Shown here one piece after another: positions 49,786-62,091 of a stretch of 64,000 nt of DNA (the first letter of the stretch is position 1; every line of letters starts with the position of its first letter). The notes below the pieces were generated by a model. The model was not told where the DNA came from. It saw only the letters and a program-made list of their open reading frames with translations, and did not search any database. The DNA lies in assembly GCF_008831285.2 (NCBI RefSeq), contig NC_045142.1, forward strand, positions 22,815,300-22,879,299, given 5' to 3'. The DNA comes from Nymphaea colorata. Lineage: Eukaryota > Streptophyta > Magnoliopsida > Nymphaeales > Nymphaeaceae. Made by a program: the position numbers and the translations under genes.

Positions 49786-49820
49786 ATAGTGTGTTTTATG
49801 GTATTTCCACATTGTTGTTT

Positions 49821-50342
49821 CCTTTAAATATATCTGTATATATTCCTCTTTTGTTTCATAACACAAAATAGAAGAGTTAGAGTTAGATTATGTACATATG
49901 AGATCCAAGATGAAATATAACAGATTAAAAAAGGCAATTTATATGCTCAAGTACCCCCAAAAAATAGGAAGGGGCATTTGCTTTTTCTCATATTAGGGGC
50001 AAGAGTATCTCATCTACTAGATGTTGTACATGTCCATTTTAGTCAATGATTCAATATACAAATACAAGTGATTTACAACTATATATATATGTTGCATCTA
50101 ATCATATATTTGTTAGACAAATGAGGATTGTTAATGCAGGATATCAAAACATATGTTTTTGTAGCGCTTGTGCTTACTATTATATGGTTTGGTTTTTTAG
50201 AAGGTCTATTGATAGAGATCAATGTAATACAAGATCTGTTGACATTTACTTTTTTTTTTTTAATGTGTTCGACGTGATAGAAGATGTTGGATAAAGATAT
50301 ATCTCACAACCAAAACACTTTTTAAAGAGAAAGTGAGTATCT
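49821..50342. repeat. Direct duplication, copy 2
   Basis: Second copy of the segment at 49231-49785, in the same orientation and beginning about 35 bases after the first ends. Many single-base differences show that the event is not recent. Confidence 0.85.
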
Positions 50343-51464
50343 ACACTCAATTGATAAGTTTCAACAAGATAAGGGGTTGAGTGAAGGCTCTGACCTTCTT
50401 CTAGATAGTGAGAAACCCGACTCACCGAACAAAAGACAAAAAGAGGAAAACAACGCTGAGATGAGTCCTCTTCAAGCAACTCTCTATGATGAATTGATCT
50501 GATTGAACCCACATTGCGCCATCTCCATATGAAGATATAAGCCTTATTTAATTTACATAAATATGATATATTACCCTTTTAATGACAATGAAAAACATGA
50601 TATATATAAAAACCACAAGGTTTGATACTTTCCACAAGAAAAGAATATAAAAGAGAAGGTTATACCAAACAGATGGATTTAGACTGGATATACAATTGCC
50701 GGATGTTTAAAAAATGAAAGTTTTCCTCATAAATTTTGAACTTTTAGTTTAACCTATATAAAAAACTTGAAGCATTATATTTTGGTGTTGTTTAAGTTTG
50801 CAACTAAAAAATTCTAGCTCCACCACTGACAATTACCATATCAAAACGTTGTTTCGTGTTACTCAACTTGATTCAAGAACAAAGTTGAATTTGCATATAA
50901 AACGTAAAAAACCATATATCCATAATAGCATTCAAATGTCCAAATAATTCAGATGTTTATCAAATTCAGCAAAAAAAAAGCCACATATGCATCCAATTAC
51001 TAATCTAATGTGAATATTTTTGCTACCAATATGAGATTGAAATCAAATACGAAATTACATTTGTCTTTTCTACTTAAGCATACAAAAGTTCACAAACAAA
51101 AATAGGTGAACGCCATTCAATGTATCTCGCTCAAGCTTCTTTCATCCCCCAATTTTTTATTTGACGCAATAAAATCAACCATGAAGCAAAGAAAAGTATT
51201 TTCTTAAAGAAACAAAACAGCTTTTGAGGTTGAACCAGTTTTTTTTTACATTAACCGAAAGGTTAACCAGTGGTTTTGGCACAAAGACTGCTTTTTCTTT
51301 TTTTTTTCCTACGTCCAAAAAAGGAAAGGGGCTGTGCAGAAATCTATCAAATAGAAGTCTGTATTGTGATTTGAACTAAAAGTTAGGTCCTTTTGCTGAA
51401 AAAAAGATTTACAAACCGTAAGTCAAAAGCTCGAGGGTATTTATGTAACTTCATTCACACGGTG

Positions 51465-51474
51465 TATAAATAAA
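51465..51474 (+). promoter_or_regulatory. Probable TATA box of the exonuclease gene
   Basis: TATAAATAAA precedes by about 30 bases a GC-richer leader-like segment (51495-51560). If it drives the exonuclease gene, the coding start at 54583 must be reached through a leader intron of about 3 kb. Confidence 0.45.
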
Positions 51475-52239
51475 TGCGGGTACAAATACCGCCTTCGTTC
51501 TTTTCCTGCTCTCGTTTTTTTTTTTTGGCGGTAGCGCGGCAAAGAAGGTACAATTTGCCTGATTTTCCCTTTCTTTGAAAAAGTTGTTTGTTCTTATTTC
51601 TCGTGACTGTGAAAGTTAAGAATTCAATTTCTTGAACGCTAAAATGATACCGGACTCACTGTCCGTGCAACATCGTCGTCTTATTCCCTTTAGCTTCTTG
51701 GCGCTGTGAATTTCATCCGAGCTTTTCTTCTATGGGACGAGTTGTTTATCGGTTTTAGCAGTTCTGAACTGCAAGACTCCTTGTTTGCGGTGGAAGCTTC
51801 TTGGGAAGCATCGATGATATCTTTTAGTTTCTTTCTTTAGTACTCATTTTTCCCTGTTAATGATGTTTAGAGGCGTGAAGTGCATTCGCATGGTGTGCAT
51901 TGGTAGCCTTGTGATTACCTAACGCGTTGGAATTCCGGTTTTCCTGTTCATGGGTTTGTTTCTTCTGTCTGTGTTCGTCGACATGGACCCTTATGTACAT
52001 CCGTTGGTACATTGACAGAGACATGTGACATGAAGTTGAATTTGACATTTTACGACTCTATTTGGAAGAAGAAAAAATAGAAGCTTTAGTGGGCTTAGGA
52101 CATTGAAAAGGGATCCTTCTTGGTGCCTTGGGTTTCATTTCATGGCATGGACTTGTCTGGTTCCGGTAAGATGCCAGTAGAACTGGCTAAGTCAGAACTT
52201 TAAAAGGGTAAAATGTAGGGAAGAAAGTTACAAAAAGCC

Positions 52240-52455
52240 GCAAATGAAGGGGTTAGAATAAGTGGTAGAGTCTTGTCCAGTAGGTCGCTGGCTGTTCATT
52301 GGATTCGCACCTGAAGCGTTCGCCTGGGAGAAGGCTCCTGGGGTCGCAGAGCTTTCACCTGAGGGTTTTACATTGCTCAGTAGGCGACCGTAGGTTTGGC
52401 AGCTTGTCCTGAAAAGCCAGGTCTCCCATCCTAAGAGCAGCTTCTTTGTTGTTTA
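52240..52455 (+). mobile_element. SINE-like element
   Basis: TAGAATAAGTGG (52253-52264) fits an A box with one mismatch and GGATTCGCACC (52301-52311) a B box, 48 bases apart. The following 140 bases are GC-richer than the surroundings (AGGCTCCTGGGGTCGCAGAG) and end in a TTTGTTGTTT stretch. Ends were not proved by target duplications. Confidence 0.4.
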
Positions 52456-53279
52456 AAAACATCATACGAAAGGGTAGTTAAGGGAACTTCTACATTTTTC
52501 TAGGGAGGTCTTATGATTCTGCGGAACGATTATTTCCGGCATAGAATTATGTTGAGAATGCAAAGGTAGAGAAAAATTGGTCAGAAATTCGATGGTTTTC
52601 AATTGATGTGTTACATGCTCAAGTATGCCTTTATTAAGGTAGTACCTAAGTTTATGGAAATACTTCTCCGTTATCAATACCACTGCCACAGTTTTGATGT
52701 GTTCCCCAAAGTTCTACCTCATACTCCGGAAGGTTGATAAGGATTTAGGTGCTGCACAGCTCATGCAGTGACTTGAAATCGGGCCATTAATAGATTTGTA
52801 ATTTACTTATGGTTTTTTTATTTCATTAATGGGCCATGCATCAAATTCTTGCTGTATTAAATTACAAAAAAACACGTATATTGCATCTTTTTCTACTATT
52901 GAATGGCTTCACTCTTCTGGTTGGTGTTCTTCTGCCATACTGTTAGGAGCTTTTCATGAGGTGTTTTTCTTAGAAAAATCTTAAAAGTTCTAGAAAGCAA
53001 AAAAAAAAAAAAGAACTAATTGTTTGTGGTGTTTTTTTCCAAAAGTATAAAGAAAGAATAATATTTTTTTTATAAATTAAAAGATAATGGATACAGAAAG
53101 CATGCACTTAGAATCATAGTCACAAGTATTGTTCATGGCAATTTATAGGCAAGGTTTTTCTCAGATGTGGTTTTTCTTGGGAAATCATTGGAAAAATGTT
53201 GGAAGATTTGAAGCTTAAAAATCATAAGGAGAACACAGAAACAGTCACGAGATGATAGGTTTTCTAGCATATTGCTTGC

Positions 53280-53905
53280 AAAAATATCAAGAAACAAGCA
53301 AATAACTTTTTGATAACATAAAAGGAACAAATGAGAATAATTACATGCTTTACAATTGTGAAGCAGGGAGCTTCTTTTTTTTTTAAGTCTCAGGAAAATA
53401 TTGGGAATATTCTCATTAAATATCTAAATGGACAGGTTTTCATTTTTTGGGATTTCGAAAAATCAGGATACTTTGCATATTATTGGTTAACTTAGAAATG
53501 GCGGTAGAGATGTTCGTAATGTTGGTGTGTTGAATATATCAAAATGTTTTTTCTTTGAAATGATACTAATATCATGATGTTGTCAAAATTTATTGCATCA
53601 ATGTGATACTTTTCTGGAAACATAAAAAAAAGAAAGGAGAAAATTACATGCTTTAACATGTTGGCAAATGGACTCTTTCAATGTCTCAGGAAATATTGAG
53701 AGTACCTCATCATGATGCTGCAATACACAAAGTTCCTATTGTTTTTGATATTTTGAAAAAAATGTGATATTTAGCATATCATTGGCTTGCTTTGAAATAG
53801 GATAATATTGAGATAGTGTTAAAATATTGGTGATGTCTGTGGCTGTGCATTTCATATATACAAAATGTTCTTCTAAAAAATGATGAAAGTATCATTACCT
53901 CATCA
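53280..53905. repeat. Diverged tandem repeat, about 305-bp period
   Basis: Two units start near 53280 and 53586. Both contain, in order, AATTACATGCTTTA, then GTCTCAGGAAA, a TTTTGAAAAA-type run, TTTGCATATTATTGG or TTAGCATATCATTGG, and a region of ATATTG words. Identity is moderate. Smaller repeats of TTTTCCAATATGTCCA follow at about 54010 and 54055. Confidence 0.65.
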
Positions 53906-54582
53906 TTGACGTGATATTAGCTATTTACACATATCTATGGATATGGGGCACGAAAATGCCTTTATATTTGTCATATTGACTGTCTCTAAAATATTGGTAA
54001 CATTGGGTACTTTTCCAATATGTCCAATATATTTATAATCATAACATTGGTATTTTTCCAATATGTCCAGCATATTGATGGTCATAATGGTATGTGCTTT
54101 GTATATGGATTGCATCAAATAATAATGTTTCCAATTTATGTAGTATAATTACATGTCTGTTAACTTGTTCATAGGTTTAGCTATCTTTCCTTTTTGCCTT
54201 AAATAATTGATTAGTCAGATTCACCAATTACTTATGGCTGCCATGTCAAAATCAATGGAAGAACTGCCTTAGATTGATTACAGTTGTTTCACTTTTTTGC
54301 CAAGGCTTTTAACTTTGCTTGTCCAATGTTTTTTCATATTTCAAGGAACAACTCTGACAATTGGTCAAGCCAGATGCTTACATTTTATATGAGTTACATG
54401 TCAGTTTTTTTCTCTCCTTCTCCAGCTCTTCCTCTTCCTTTTTCACCTGCTTGAGGTATATTTCTGTGCTTAAAAGTGATCTACGCATATATGCCTTTTG
54501 TGTCTCTGTCTGTTAATGTCCTTTTGTCTTGAGCAGCAATTGGTAATTTGGTATTGCACAATTACATCATTATTTCTTCCTA

Positions 54583-57500
54583 ATGATGGTCTCCTCTTTT
54601 GAAGCTCCAATGGGCATGCGGAAAGCAGATGGTTCTGGACAAAATCAAAAGAAAGAGCTTGAGAATGGAACAATCATTGGTCATGTCTTTTCAGATTTAT
54701 CCTACACTTCTCCAGTTGTTTTTGTGTACCTTTTGAAGGAATGCTATGCACGAGGTAATGGATAATTACTTTGACTAGTTTGTTGCAATCAATTGTTTTT
54801 TGGGGCTACATATCTTATTTATGAAGGGGAGATTGTATTTATTAGGTTACATCCTGAGTAAACTGACCCTGCTGCTTTATGCTTCTTTCCATTTGTATGT
54901 AAATCATTTGGCCTTTCTCTTTTTGGTCAAATGGAAATCACACATTAAAATTGATGGTAATCTGCTGAATATGTTTTCCTCCTTTTTCATTAAATTGTTA
55001 TGGTTCATTTTGCATTTTGCTATGATCATAAATTTTATTTTTTAATCCTTTTTTTTTCTCATTATATGTACATTTAGCGAATGTGAGTATTAGCCAATGG
55101 CTTAAAAAATGAAATAAGTTGTCTGTTGCTTGAACCATCAGAAATGGGCTGCCTTGTTGCCTGAACTGGTAAAAACGACTATATTACGTAAGAGGTTGAT
55201 TGCATTTGGGGTCCTAAATTTCCATTGCTTGAGTAAAGCAAAAGCTTCCTTCTTTTAACTGATCTCCTTCTTTTAGAAGGGTTCAAGGTTTTCTTGTTAG
55301 CATGCAGGTGGGTAATTCAGTTTCTTTTTCTCTTACCTGCCTCTTACTTCTTGGACTAATCATAAGTTCATGACCATGACCTGGTGTTTGGTCAGTTCAA
55401 TGAAGTCGTTGAGTCAACCAGTCCTGGTTCCCAGGACACTTGTTAGGACATAGCTTAGGTATGATAATCTGCTCTTAGGGAAAGCTTGCCTATGTGCATG
55501 CTGGAAGTTGCTTAGACAATTCTCCAGGAGAAGCAATTGATTGGAGATGATCTTTATCAATTCTTATGTAATAATAGATGGTAAAAGCAACCAAATAAGA
55601 CCAATTTCTTTTTTACTTACTAAGTTAAACGACATAGCTTTGTTATTATTTTCTAGCCCTTTAGAATCTGTTTCACGGTAGACTTGTTTGCAGTTTACTG
55701 CAATGTTTATGGACCCTAGACAGTTATTTGGTTCTTAAATAATGCTCTATGTTCGAGTCAATGATCATTTCACCAATTTGGTTCAGGCGAAGAATCTTAT
55801 ACTCTTTCCTGGGACAACATTTTAAGAAGTATGTCAAAATCTCTTTCTCTCTTCTCAACTGAAAGAAACAATATTGAATGCCTCTTATTCGAAGAAACTG
55901 GAAGAGCATACTGAAATGGTGATAGCATTTTCTCGTTTGTTTCTCCCGAGGGTTTTTTAGCTTCCTGCACATCCCTGCATTTATTTAGTCATAGCATCTT
56001 TGCTTCCTTATGTGTGTTCTAATTCTCTGTGCCTTCTATAAATTGTTTATATTGGTCCTATCTATGTTATGAACTTATGAAGCATCATATAAGGGGAAAA
56101 CCAGAACACGTGGGCTCTATGTGGCTGAGATGTTTCTTCTATGAATTTAGATCTATGGATGAGTTCCATCATGATTCATTTGCTATGAAAGAGCAGCAGG
56201 ATTGTGCCTTGTATGTTCAAATATGATTTTTTTTTTTGGCCTTGAATATTTATGAGGGTTCTTAGCAACTGAATACTTAGTTAACCTACTTGTATATCGG
56301 ATATGCATGGTCAGATTAATTGGATGTTCCTGATGCTTGATGCTTCTCCCTTATAGGTACACTCAAAGCAACAACAAAGTTTAGATTTCTTCAACAGCAA
56401 GTTCTGAAAGCATTGCGTAACGTTCCCCAACCAGGGCCGGTTACCTTTGTTGTGAAGTGCCTCTATATCTTGCCTTTACATGGGCATCTTTATGCAGAGG
56501 GTTTTAGTCACTTGTTAATATCCTCCATGAATCGTTTAGAAGCTGCATACAAATCACGTTCAGATTGTTCTGTTGCGAAAAACATTGCTGCACGGTTATT
56601 TCTTGATATACTTGCTTGCTATGTTATCCATGAAGAGCGCATTCTTGTGAAGATACTAGAGTCATTTGATGTAAAGATGGAAGACATTGGAAAAGCTTTT
56701 TATGATTACGAACTTTATGATAGTAGCCTGTGTACTGTCAATTCCTTTATTGAACAGTATATCATTCAGTTAGTGGAATCAAAATCCTACACCACTGCTG
56801 TGTCTCTGTTAGAAAAGTTTTCCATCAGGCAGTGCAGTCAGTCATTTCTTTTTGCAATGGTGGAGAATAAACAATTTAGAGCAGCAGAAAAGTGGGCAAA
56901 GTTCATGGGCAAGCCGATGTTGTGTCTGCTCATTCAAAAGTACATTGATATGGATTTGTTGAAGCATGCTTATATCATGATAAAAACAAATGATCTAAAA
57001 CAGGAGTTTCCAGATGCATGGCGTCTTTACAAGGAGAGGTGCACATTTTATACTTTATTTCTCTACTTTGTCTTAATTTGTGATGTAGCCCATACCAACT
57101 TGAATTCATTGTTTTCTCTTTTCACTTTCTTGAATTTGGCACTTGTAATTGAGTACGCTGTGTCCTGCAGGTCAATAAAGAAACTTGTAGAGAAAGGATT
57201 CTGGGAAACTGCAGAGATGAAGACCAATGATGATCTTCAGCTTGTGGAGTACTTGGTATCTTTTTTCCATATTTACAATCTCACAGCAGCTAAAATTTTT
57301 GTTGAAATCAAATGCTCGGGTGATAAACCTTTTCATTGAAATAGCATTATGGTCGGGGGTCAATTCTTAGTTTCTCTACCCTACCCATTCATGGTCGACT
57401 ATGATTTCTGTTCTTCTAGGAATTCTATCAAACTTCTTTTCTGAAGATTCTTGCTGAATAAGTTCTTGCTGGCGTGATTACTAGGACATGAGTGCTTCAA

Positions 57501-60500
57501 CCTTGTTGCAATTCAAGTGCATGTATTGCTGGTGGACTTGTGACATGCGCTTGTTATATTGTTCCAATCATGACATTCTTCCTCTAAATTGCTAGTGGTT
57601 ACACTGGATCTGTGTTTTTTAGACATTGTATGTGCTTGAAGTTTTTAGTATAAGATGGCAGTACCTGTTCTGGATTTACGTTTAGTTTGGAGCCAGTGTG
57701 ATCTAGTTGACTGAGGAGTTGGTGTTTGGGCATCTGAATATTAATTTTTATAGTTAATGATGCCTATGTGGCAAATTTCTGGAGGTTCTTTTTATGAGAA
57801 ATCACACAAACAAGGAACACCAACATTGTTATCCAGTGGAAGTACTTAACTATGGGGGATTGCCTTGGTCACTTCTTGCGAGTGATGTCTATGGATTTCT
57901 TGGTAAAAGCATAAACCCTCATGCAGATTTTCTCTTTTCCTTCCATCTTTTGCTGTTTATGTCTGTCAGTGATGAAGGTTGTGATGCACAGTGTGGGGCA
58001 TCAGCATCATTATCCCCTCTCTCTCTCTCTCTCTCTCTCTTGGCAAGGCAGTTGACAGTTTAAGCTTTCTTATTTGCTTCTTTCTTTTTCTCTTTTCTTA
58101 TGTGGGTGTACATGCAACTTGTGTGTGTACTTTAGTCTGTAAATGGGGTTTGTTGTGAACACGTACTACGAAAATAAAGTGAAGTTTTGCTTACCAGAGA
58201 ATCAATCCTTGCAAGTTGCAACTTGTCTCTGTAATTATACGTTGCATTTGTTGCTTTGTATGGATCTTTTTGAACCTTAATTTTAATGGTGCTATTTTCA
58301 GGTGCTTGCTTCCCTTTTTAGTTTTTTTCGTTTAGTCTGCTTACTTAAATTTTTGTTTATTTCCTAATATGAAGGTCTACTTGGCGTTAGAATCTGGATA
58401 TAGTGAGAAGGTGGCTGAACTATGTGAGAAGTATTCACTTGATGGATTTCAACAAGCAGCAGGTAAGGCCCTGTGTTTTTTATTCGGCTTGACCTGTTGA
58501 AGGGGAAATTCTGTTGCTGATCGGAAACACTGATCCTTGATCATATTTTGGTTTTTCTTCTTTGCCTACTTATGTCTAATATGGTGGAACAAAACTAGTT
58601 TGATGAGTCTTGTGCTTCAGATTTAACAGGTTGAATTCATGGTCATTTTGATAATGGCTTATTTTAGATGAAACAAATTGAATATAGTGGCCTACATGAC
58701 AAAAGTTAGACAGATCACAAAAGAACCTACTAGGAATGAAAGAAGTCAAGTGGCCATAGCATGTCCAATATGAAGTAGATCACGATATTCATGAAAATAG
58801 GGTTTGCTGTGCTTGATGCTGGTAAACATAGATAATGCAGTCTTTGTCTAGTTAGTGAAAGTTGTTTGTCTATATCTCTGTGGGTCTATTCTGTGCATGT
58901 TCACTTCAGATTATCAGAGTACTATCTTTTTATCAGAGTACTCCCGTTGACACCTGTACCAAAAGTAACATACTCTGTGAATTCACATTTGAGTGCATTG
59001 TTTGCTCCATTTGTGATCCAGTACAAGGAAATATTCCCTGGCGTTATCTTGGACAACATGTTTATTGTATCATTGAAATCATATCTCCAGGAGTATAACA
59101 TTACTTCTCTGGGAAGTTCTTGTGGGGCTGTTTACTGAAAATAAGCTAAGATATTGTGAGCACCTATGATATTTCTGTGGCACTTGTGTTGTTTGTGTAC
59201 TTTGAAATGCTTTCAAGAAACCGCTTTCCAATAGAATAATGAGAATCTTTTTTTTCTTTGTTATGGGTCTGATTCTTAGTTGAACTATTCTGGTTCTAGC
59301 ACATGCTTTCCTTCATAGCTCGTTTGATCAATTTGAGTAGAACTATTTTATAGGCTATGTCATGTTCTGTGATTTTTTTTTCCCTGCTTCTTGTAAACCT
59401 TAATAGCTCGTGTGTATTAGTGTGTTCCTTTTCTCTTCCTTTTTTTTTGGGTTTTTGGGTGGTTGGGGGTGGGGGGGTAGGAGGGGACATCAAAGGGTGA
59501 ATGCTTGTGCTCTGATTTGTGAATCATATGCTTTTGGTTTGGCTTATGACGTTCACTTCATGCAGCAGTCACTGAAGCTTGTCCTTCTAAAGCTCGATAT
59601 TTGTGTCTTTCGGACTTGATCTCAATGGAGGATGTTATATGGGTTGACACAGTGGATGCATTGCTTGATGCCACTACTTGTCTTGAGGGGAAAAAGGTTA
59701 TTGGTATGGATTGTGAGTGGAGAGCTAATTATGTCAAGGGTAGTAAGCCCAATAAGGTGGGTTCTATAATCACAGTGTACAGTTCTTCGTATGAAATATC
59801 ACCTTGTTTTTATTTTATATCCTATGCTGCATACTGTTGCTTGTTTCTTGCCTCTTCCGTTTCCCCTGCTTTGGCTAGTATTTGAGCTTCATGTTAACAA
59901 TAGTTTGTCGCAGTAACAGAAAATAGTGTGCATCAAATTCATTTAGCCTATTGTCTGTATCTTATGTAGTTCCTTTCCTGTCCTTGTTCCACATGTTGCA
60001 AACTTAATCTACACAATCATTGCGTGTCAGATTATTATCTTGATAATCTTGTGCTTCTCCTGTTTTAAGATGTTTTTGCTAAAACGATAATCTAGGCAAC
60101 TACAAAACAATCTGCAGTCAACTGAGGCTGCGTAACAGGAACACATTTTTCTTATTCCAACCTGAAAATGGCGAACTTATTTGAAGGAAAAAATTGAAAT
60201 GCATCAACAAAACAACTCAAATTTCATATAATTCTGAATCTCATTTTCTGAAAGGAAATCCCGTGCCAGCTAAGCACTAAAAAAAAACGTGTTGCAGATA
60301 GCATGTACAGTATCAGATGATGCATCTATATCAATATGAATCAGTGCCTTCTTTAGCAGCTTTTGAGTGGTTAGGAGGGAAACATATATGGGGACTGAGG
60401 CATGGTTGGGTACTTTCTCCTACCTAGGAAAGACAGCCTGGCACCATGGTTAAAAGGGTAGTGGCAAGTTTACAAGTGCTGGAACTTCTTTTGCCGTGGT

Positions 60501-62091
60501 GGCAGTCATCTCATGCAAGAAATAGTAGGAATTACAAATAAAGCAATATAAGATTTATTGTCTATCTAGAAGTCACAAATGCAGCTGCTTGTCCATGCAT
60601 GGGAGAAATCAGAAGGATGAAGCCTTTAGTAGATGTGGCTTGAATGGAATAAGGACGCCCAGTTACTGCAATTTACTTTCATCTCTTCTGTACTGGGTGC
60701 ATACTCATCAGATGATTGCTGCACAGGTATCTATTCTGCAAATCGCTTTTGACAAGAAAGTATTGATCTTTGACTTGTTAAAGCTATCTGAAGATGGCGG
60801 TGCTGTTATGGATGACTGCTTTAAGCGTATTCTGCACTCTCACAGGATTTTAAAACTTGGTACATAGGAAGAAATTGGAGGTCTTTTAGTAAGAACTTTT
60901 CATTGTCGATTCTCAAAGCTGAGGACTAATGTACCACATTTTGGCATATAGGATACAACGTGCAGTGTGATCTCCATCAGTTAACACAGTCCTATGAAGA
61001 GCTTGAGTGTTTTCAGTCGTATGATATGTTACTAGATATCCAAAAGATGTTCAAGCAGGGAAGTGGTGGTCTCTCTGGACTCTGTAAGGTATAGTTTTGT
61101 CAGGGGCCTGTCAATTACCCTGATTAATACTGCAATATGTGTCTGATGTTGGTGTTTTATGACTTTATGTGTTGCCCAAGTTTCTATCATAAATCCAAAA
61201 TTTGGACATTGCTGTGCATTTATCAAGGATTGTCCTCTGTAAAGTTAAGAAAAAGAAAAATGTAAAGGAAGTTAGGATTTTTTAAAAATATAAGAGGAAT
61301 GGCTTCTCAAATTTGCTACTACATTCTGAATGGTCCGTGCAAATTTTGGAAAAAAAAAACTATGAAGTTTGTGAAACTCGGGATGAAGGTTAACCTAACC
61401 TTTTTCTTCTTATGGCAGAAAATTCTAGGTTCTGGCTTGAACAAGGGAAGGCGCGACAGCAATTGGAACCAACGGCCTTTAAGTCCAAGCCAGGTGCATT
61501 TATTTTGTTAAAATTATTTTTTTGATTTCATCTGTCAAGATTGTTTCGCATAGCTAAGTTTCTGTGACATTATTAATCTATGTTACTTCAATGAGGTTAT
61601 ACCAATTGATAGAAAAGTCACTAATTCTTTTGAACTGCAAAACCATATAACTGATGCGAATAATCAATGATTAACAGATCGAGTATGCAGCACTTGATGC
61701 TGCCGTGCTACTGCCCCTATTTCACCATGTTTGCAGCCAATCGGAGTCTGAAGATATGGAAGGGAAGCGCTCAAAATATGAATGGAGATCCTGTATTGTG
61801 AGTAATTACCACAACTGCTCAAAGTACTAGAAATTCTGTGTTCGCCTGTGCCTCAGGGTTCTGGGTCTGTATTGTTCATGGGCTTTAATGGCTTGCGTGA
61901 GATTCTTTACCAACTGCTGACTGACTTGACCAGTACAGTGCCCCGAGCCCGAGACTTGCAACACGGTAGCATGAGCAGAGTCTGGGTTAGGTTGCTCTTC
62001 AAACAGTGACTATAACGTGCCAACTTTGTTTATTTTTTCTGAACAGGTTTCAATGGTTAGCAACAAGAAAAATCCCAAAAAGTTGCCGTGA
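54583..62091 (+). CDS. Mut-7/EXD3-like DEDDy 3'-5' exonuclease
   Basis: A nuclease of the RNase D/WRN fold group related to C. elegans MUT-7, animal EXD3 and one conserved plant gene. The substrate in plants is not established. Coding exons: 54583-54754, 56357-57038, 57171-57255, 58375-58462, 59566-59756, 60727-60859, 60952-61088, 61419-61493, 61678-61797, 62047-62091; all are GT-AG and in phase, giving 575 residues. A helical N-terminal half (about 30-340) is typical of the family. The catalytic domain has ExoI VIGMDCEW (D391, E393), ExoII QCDLHQL (D457) and ExoIII IEYAALDA (Y524, D528), a complete DEDDy set. No C-terminal Mut7-C domain follows. The start may be 54583, 54586 or 54610; upstream in frame is a stop. 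Exon 5 has a CAGCAG tandem acceptor. Confidence 0.93.
58017..58040 (+). repeat. CT tract in an exonuclease intron
   Basis: (TC)n run in intron 3 (57256-58374), probably neutral. The open frame around it (57794-58063) is an intron read-through. Confidence 0.8.

Larger units (their letters stand above)
45720..51460. other. Intergenic region between ceramidase and the exonuclease gene
   Basis: No gene is supported over 5.7 kb. The DNA is AT-rich with repeated remnants: a C homopolymer at 47387-47399, a GGGGCCAGGG-type patch near 48590-48625, and a diverged direct duplication at 49231-50342 listed separately. Frames at 46334-46558 and 47019-47309 are open but not recognisable and are probably chance. 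Confidence 0.55.
51500..54582 (+). other. Presumed leader exon and long leader intron of the exonuclease gene
   Basis: No coding exon of the exonuclease was found here. A donor such as AAAGAAG followed by GTACAATT near 51547 and an acceptor such as GTCTTGAGCAG ending at 54537 would remove about 3 kb. In the frame of the 54583 ATG there is a stop about 30 bases upstream, so the protein does not extend directly into this segment. The intron holds a SINE-like element and a diverged tandem repeat. Confidence 0.4.
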
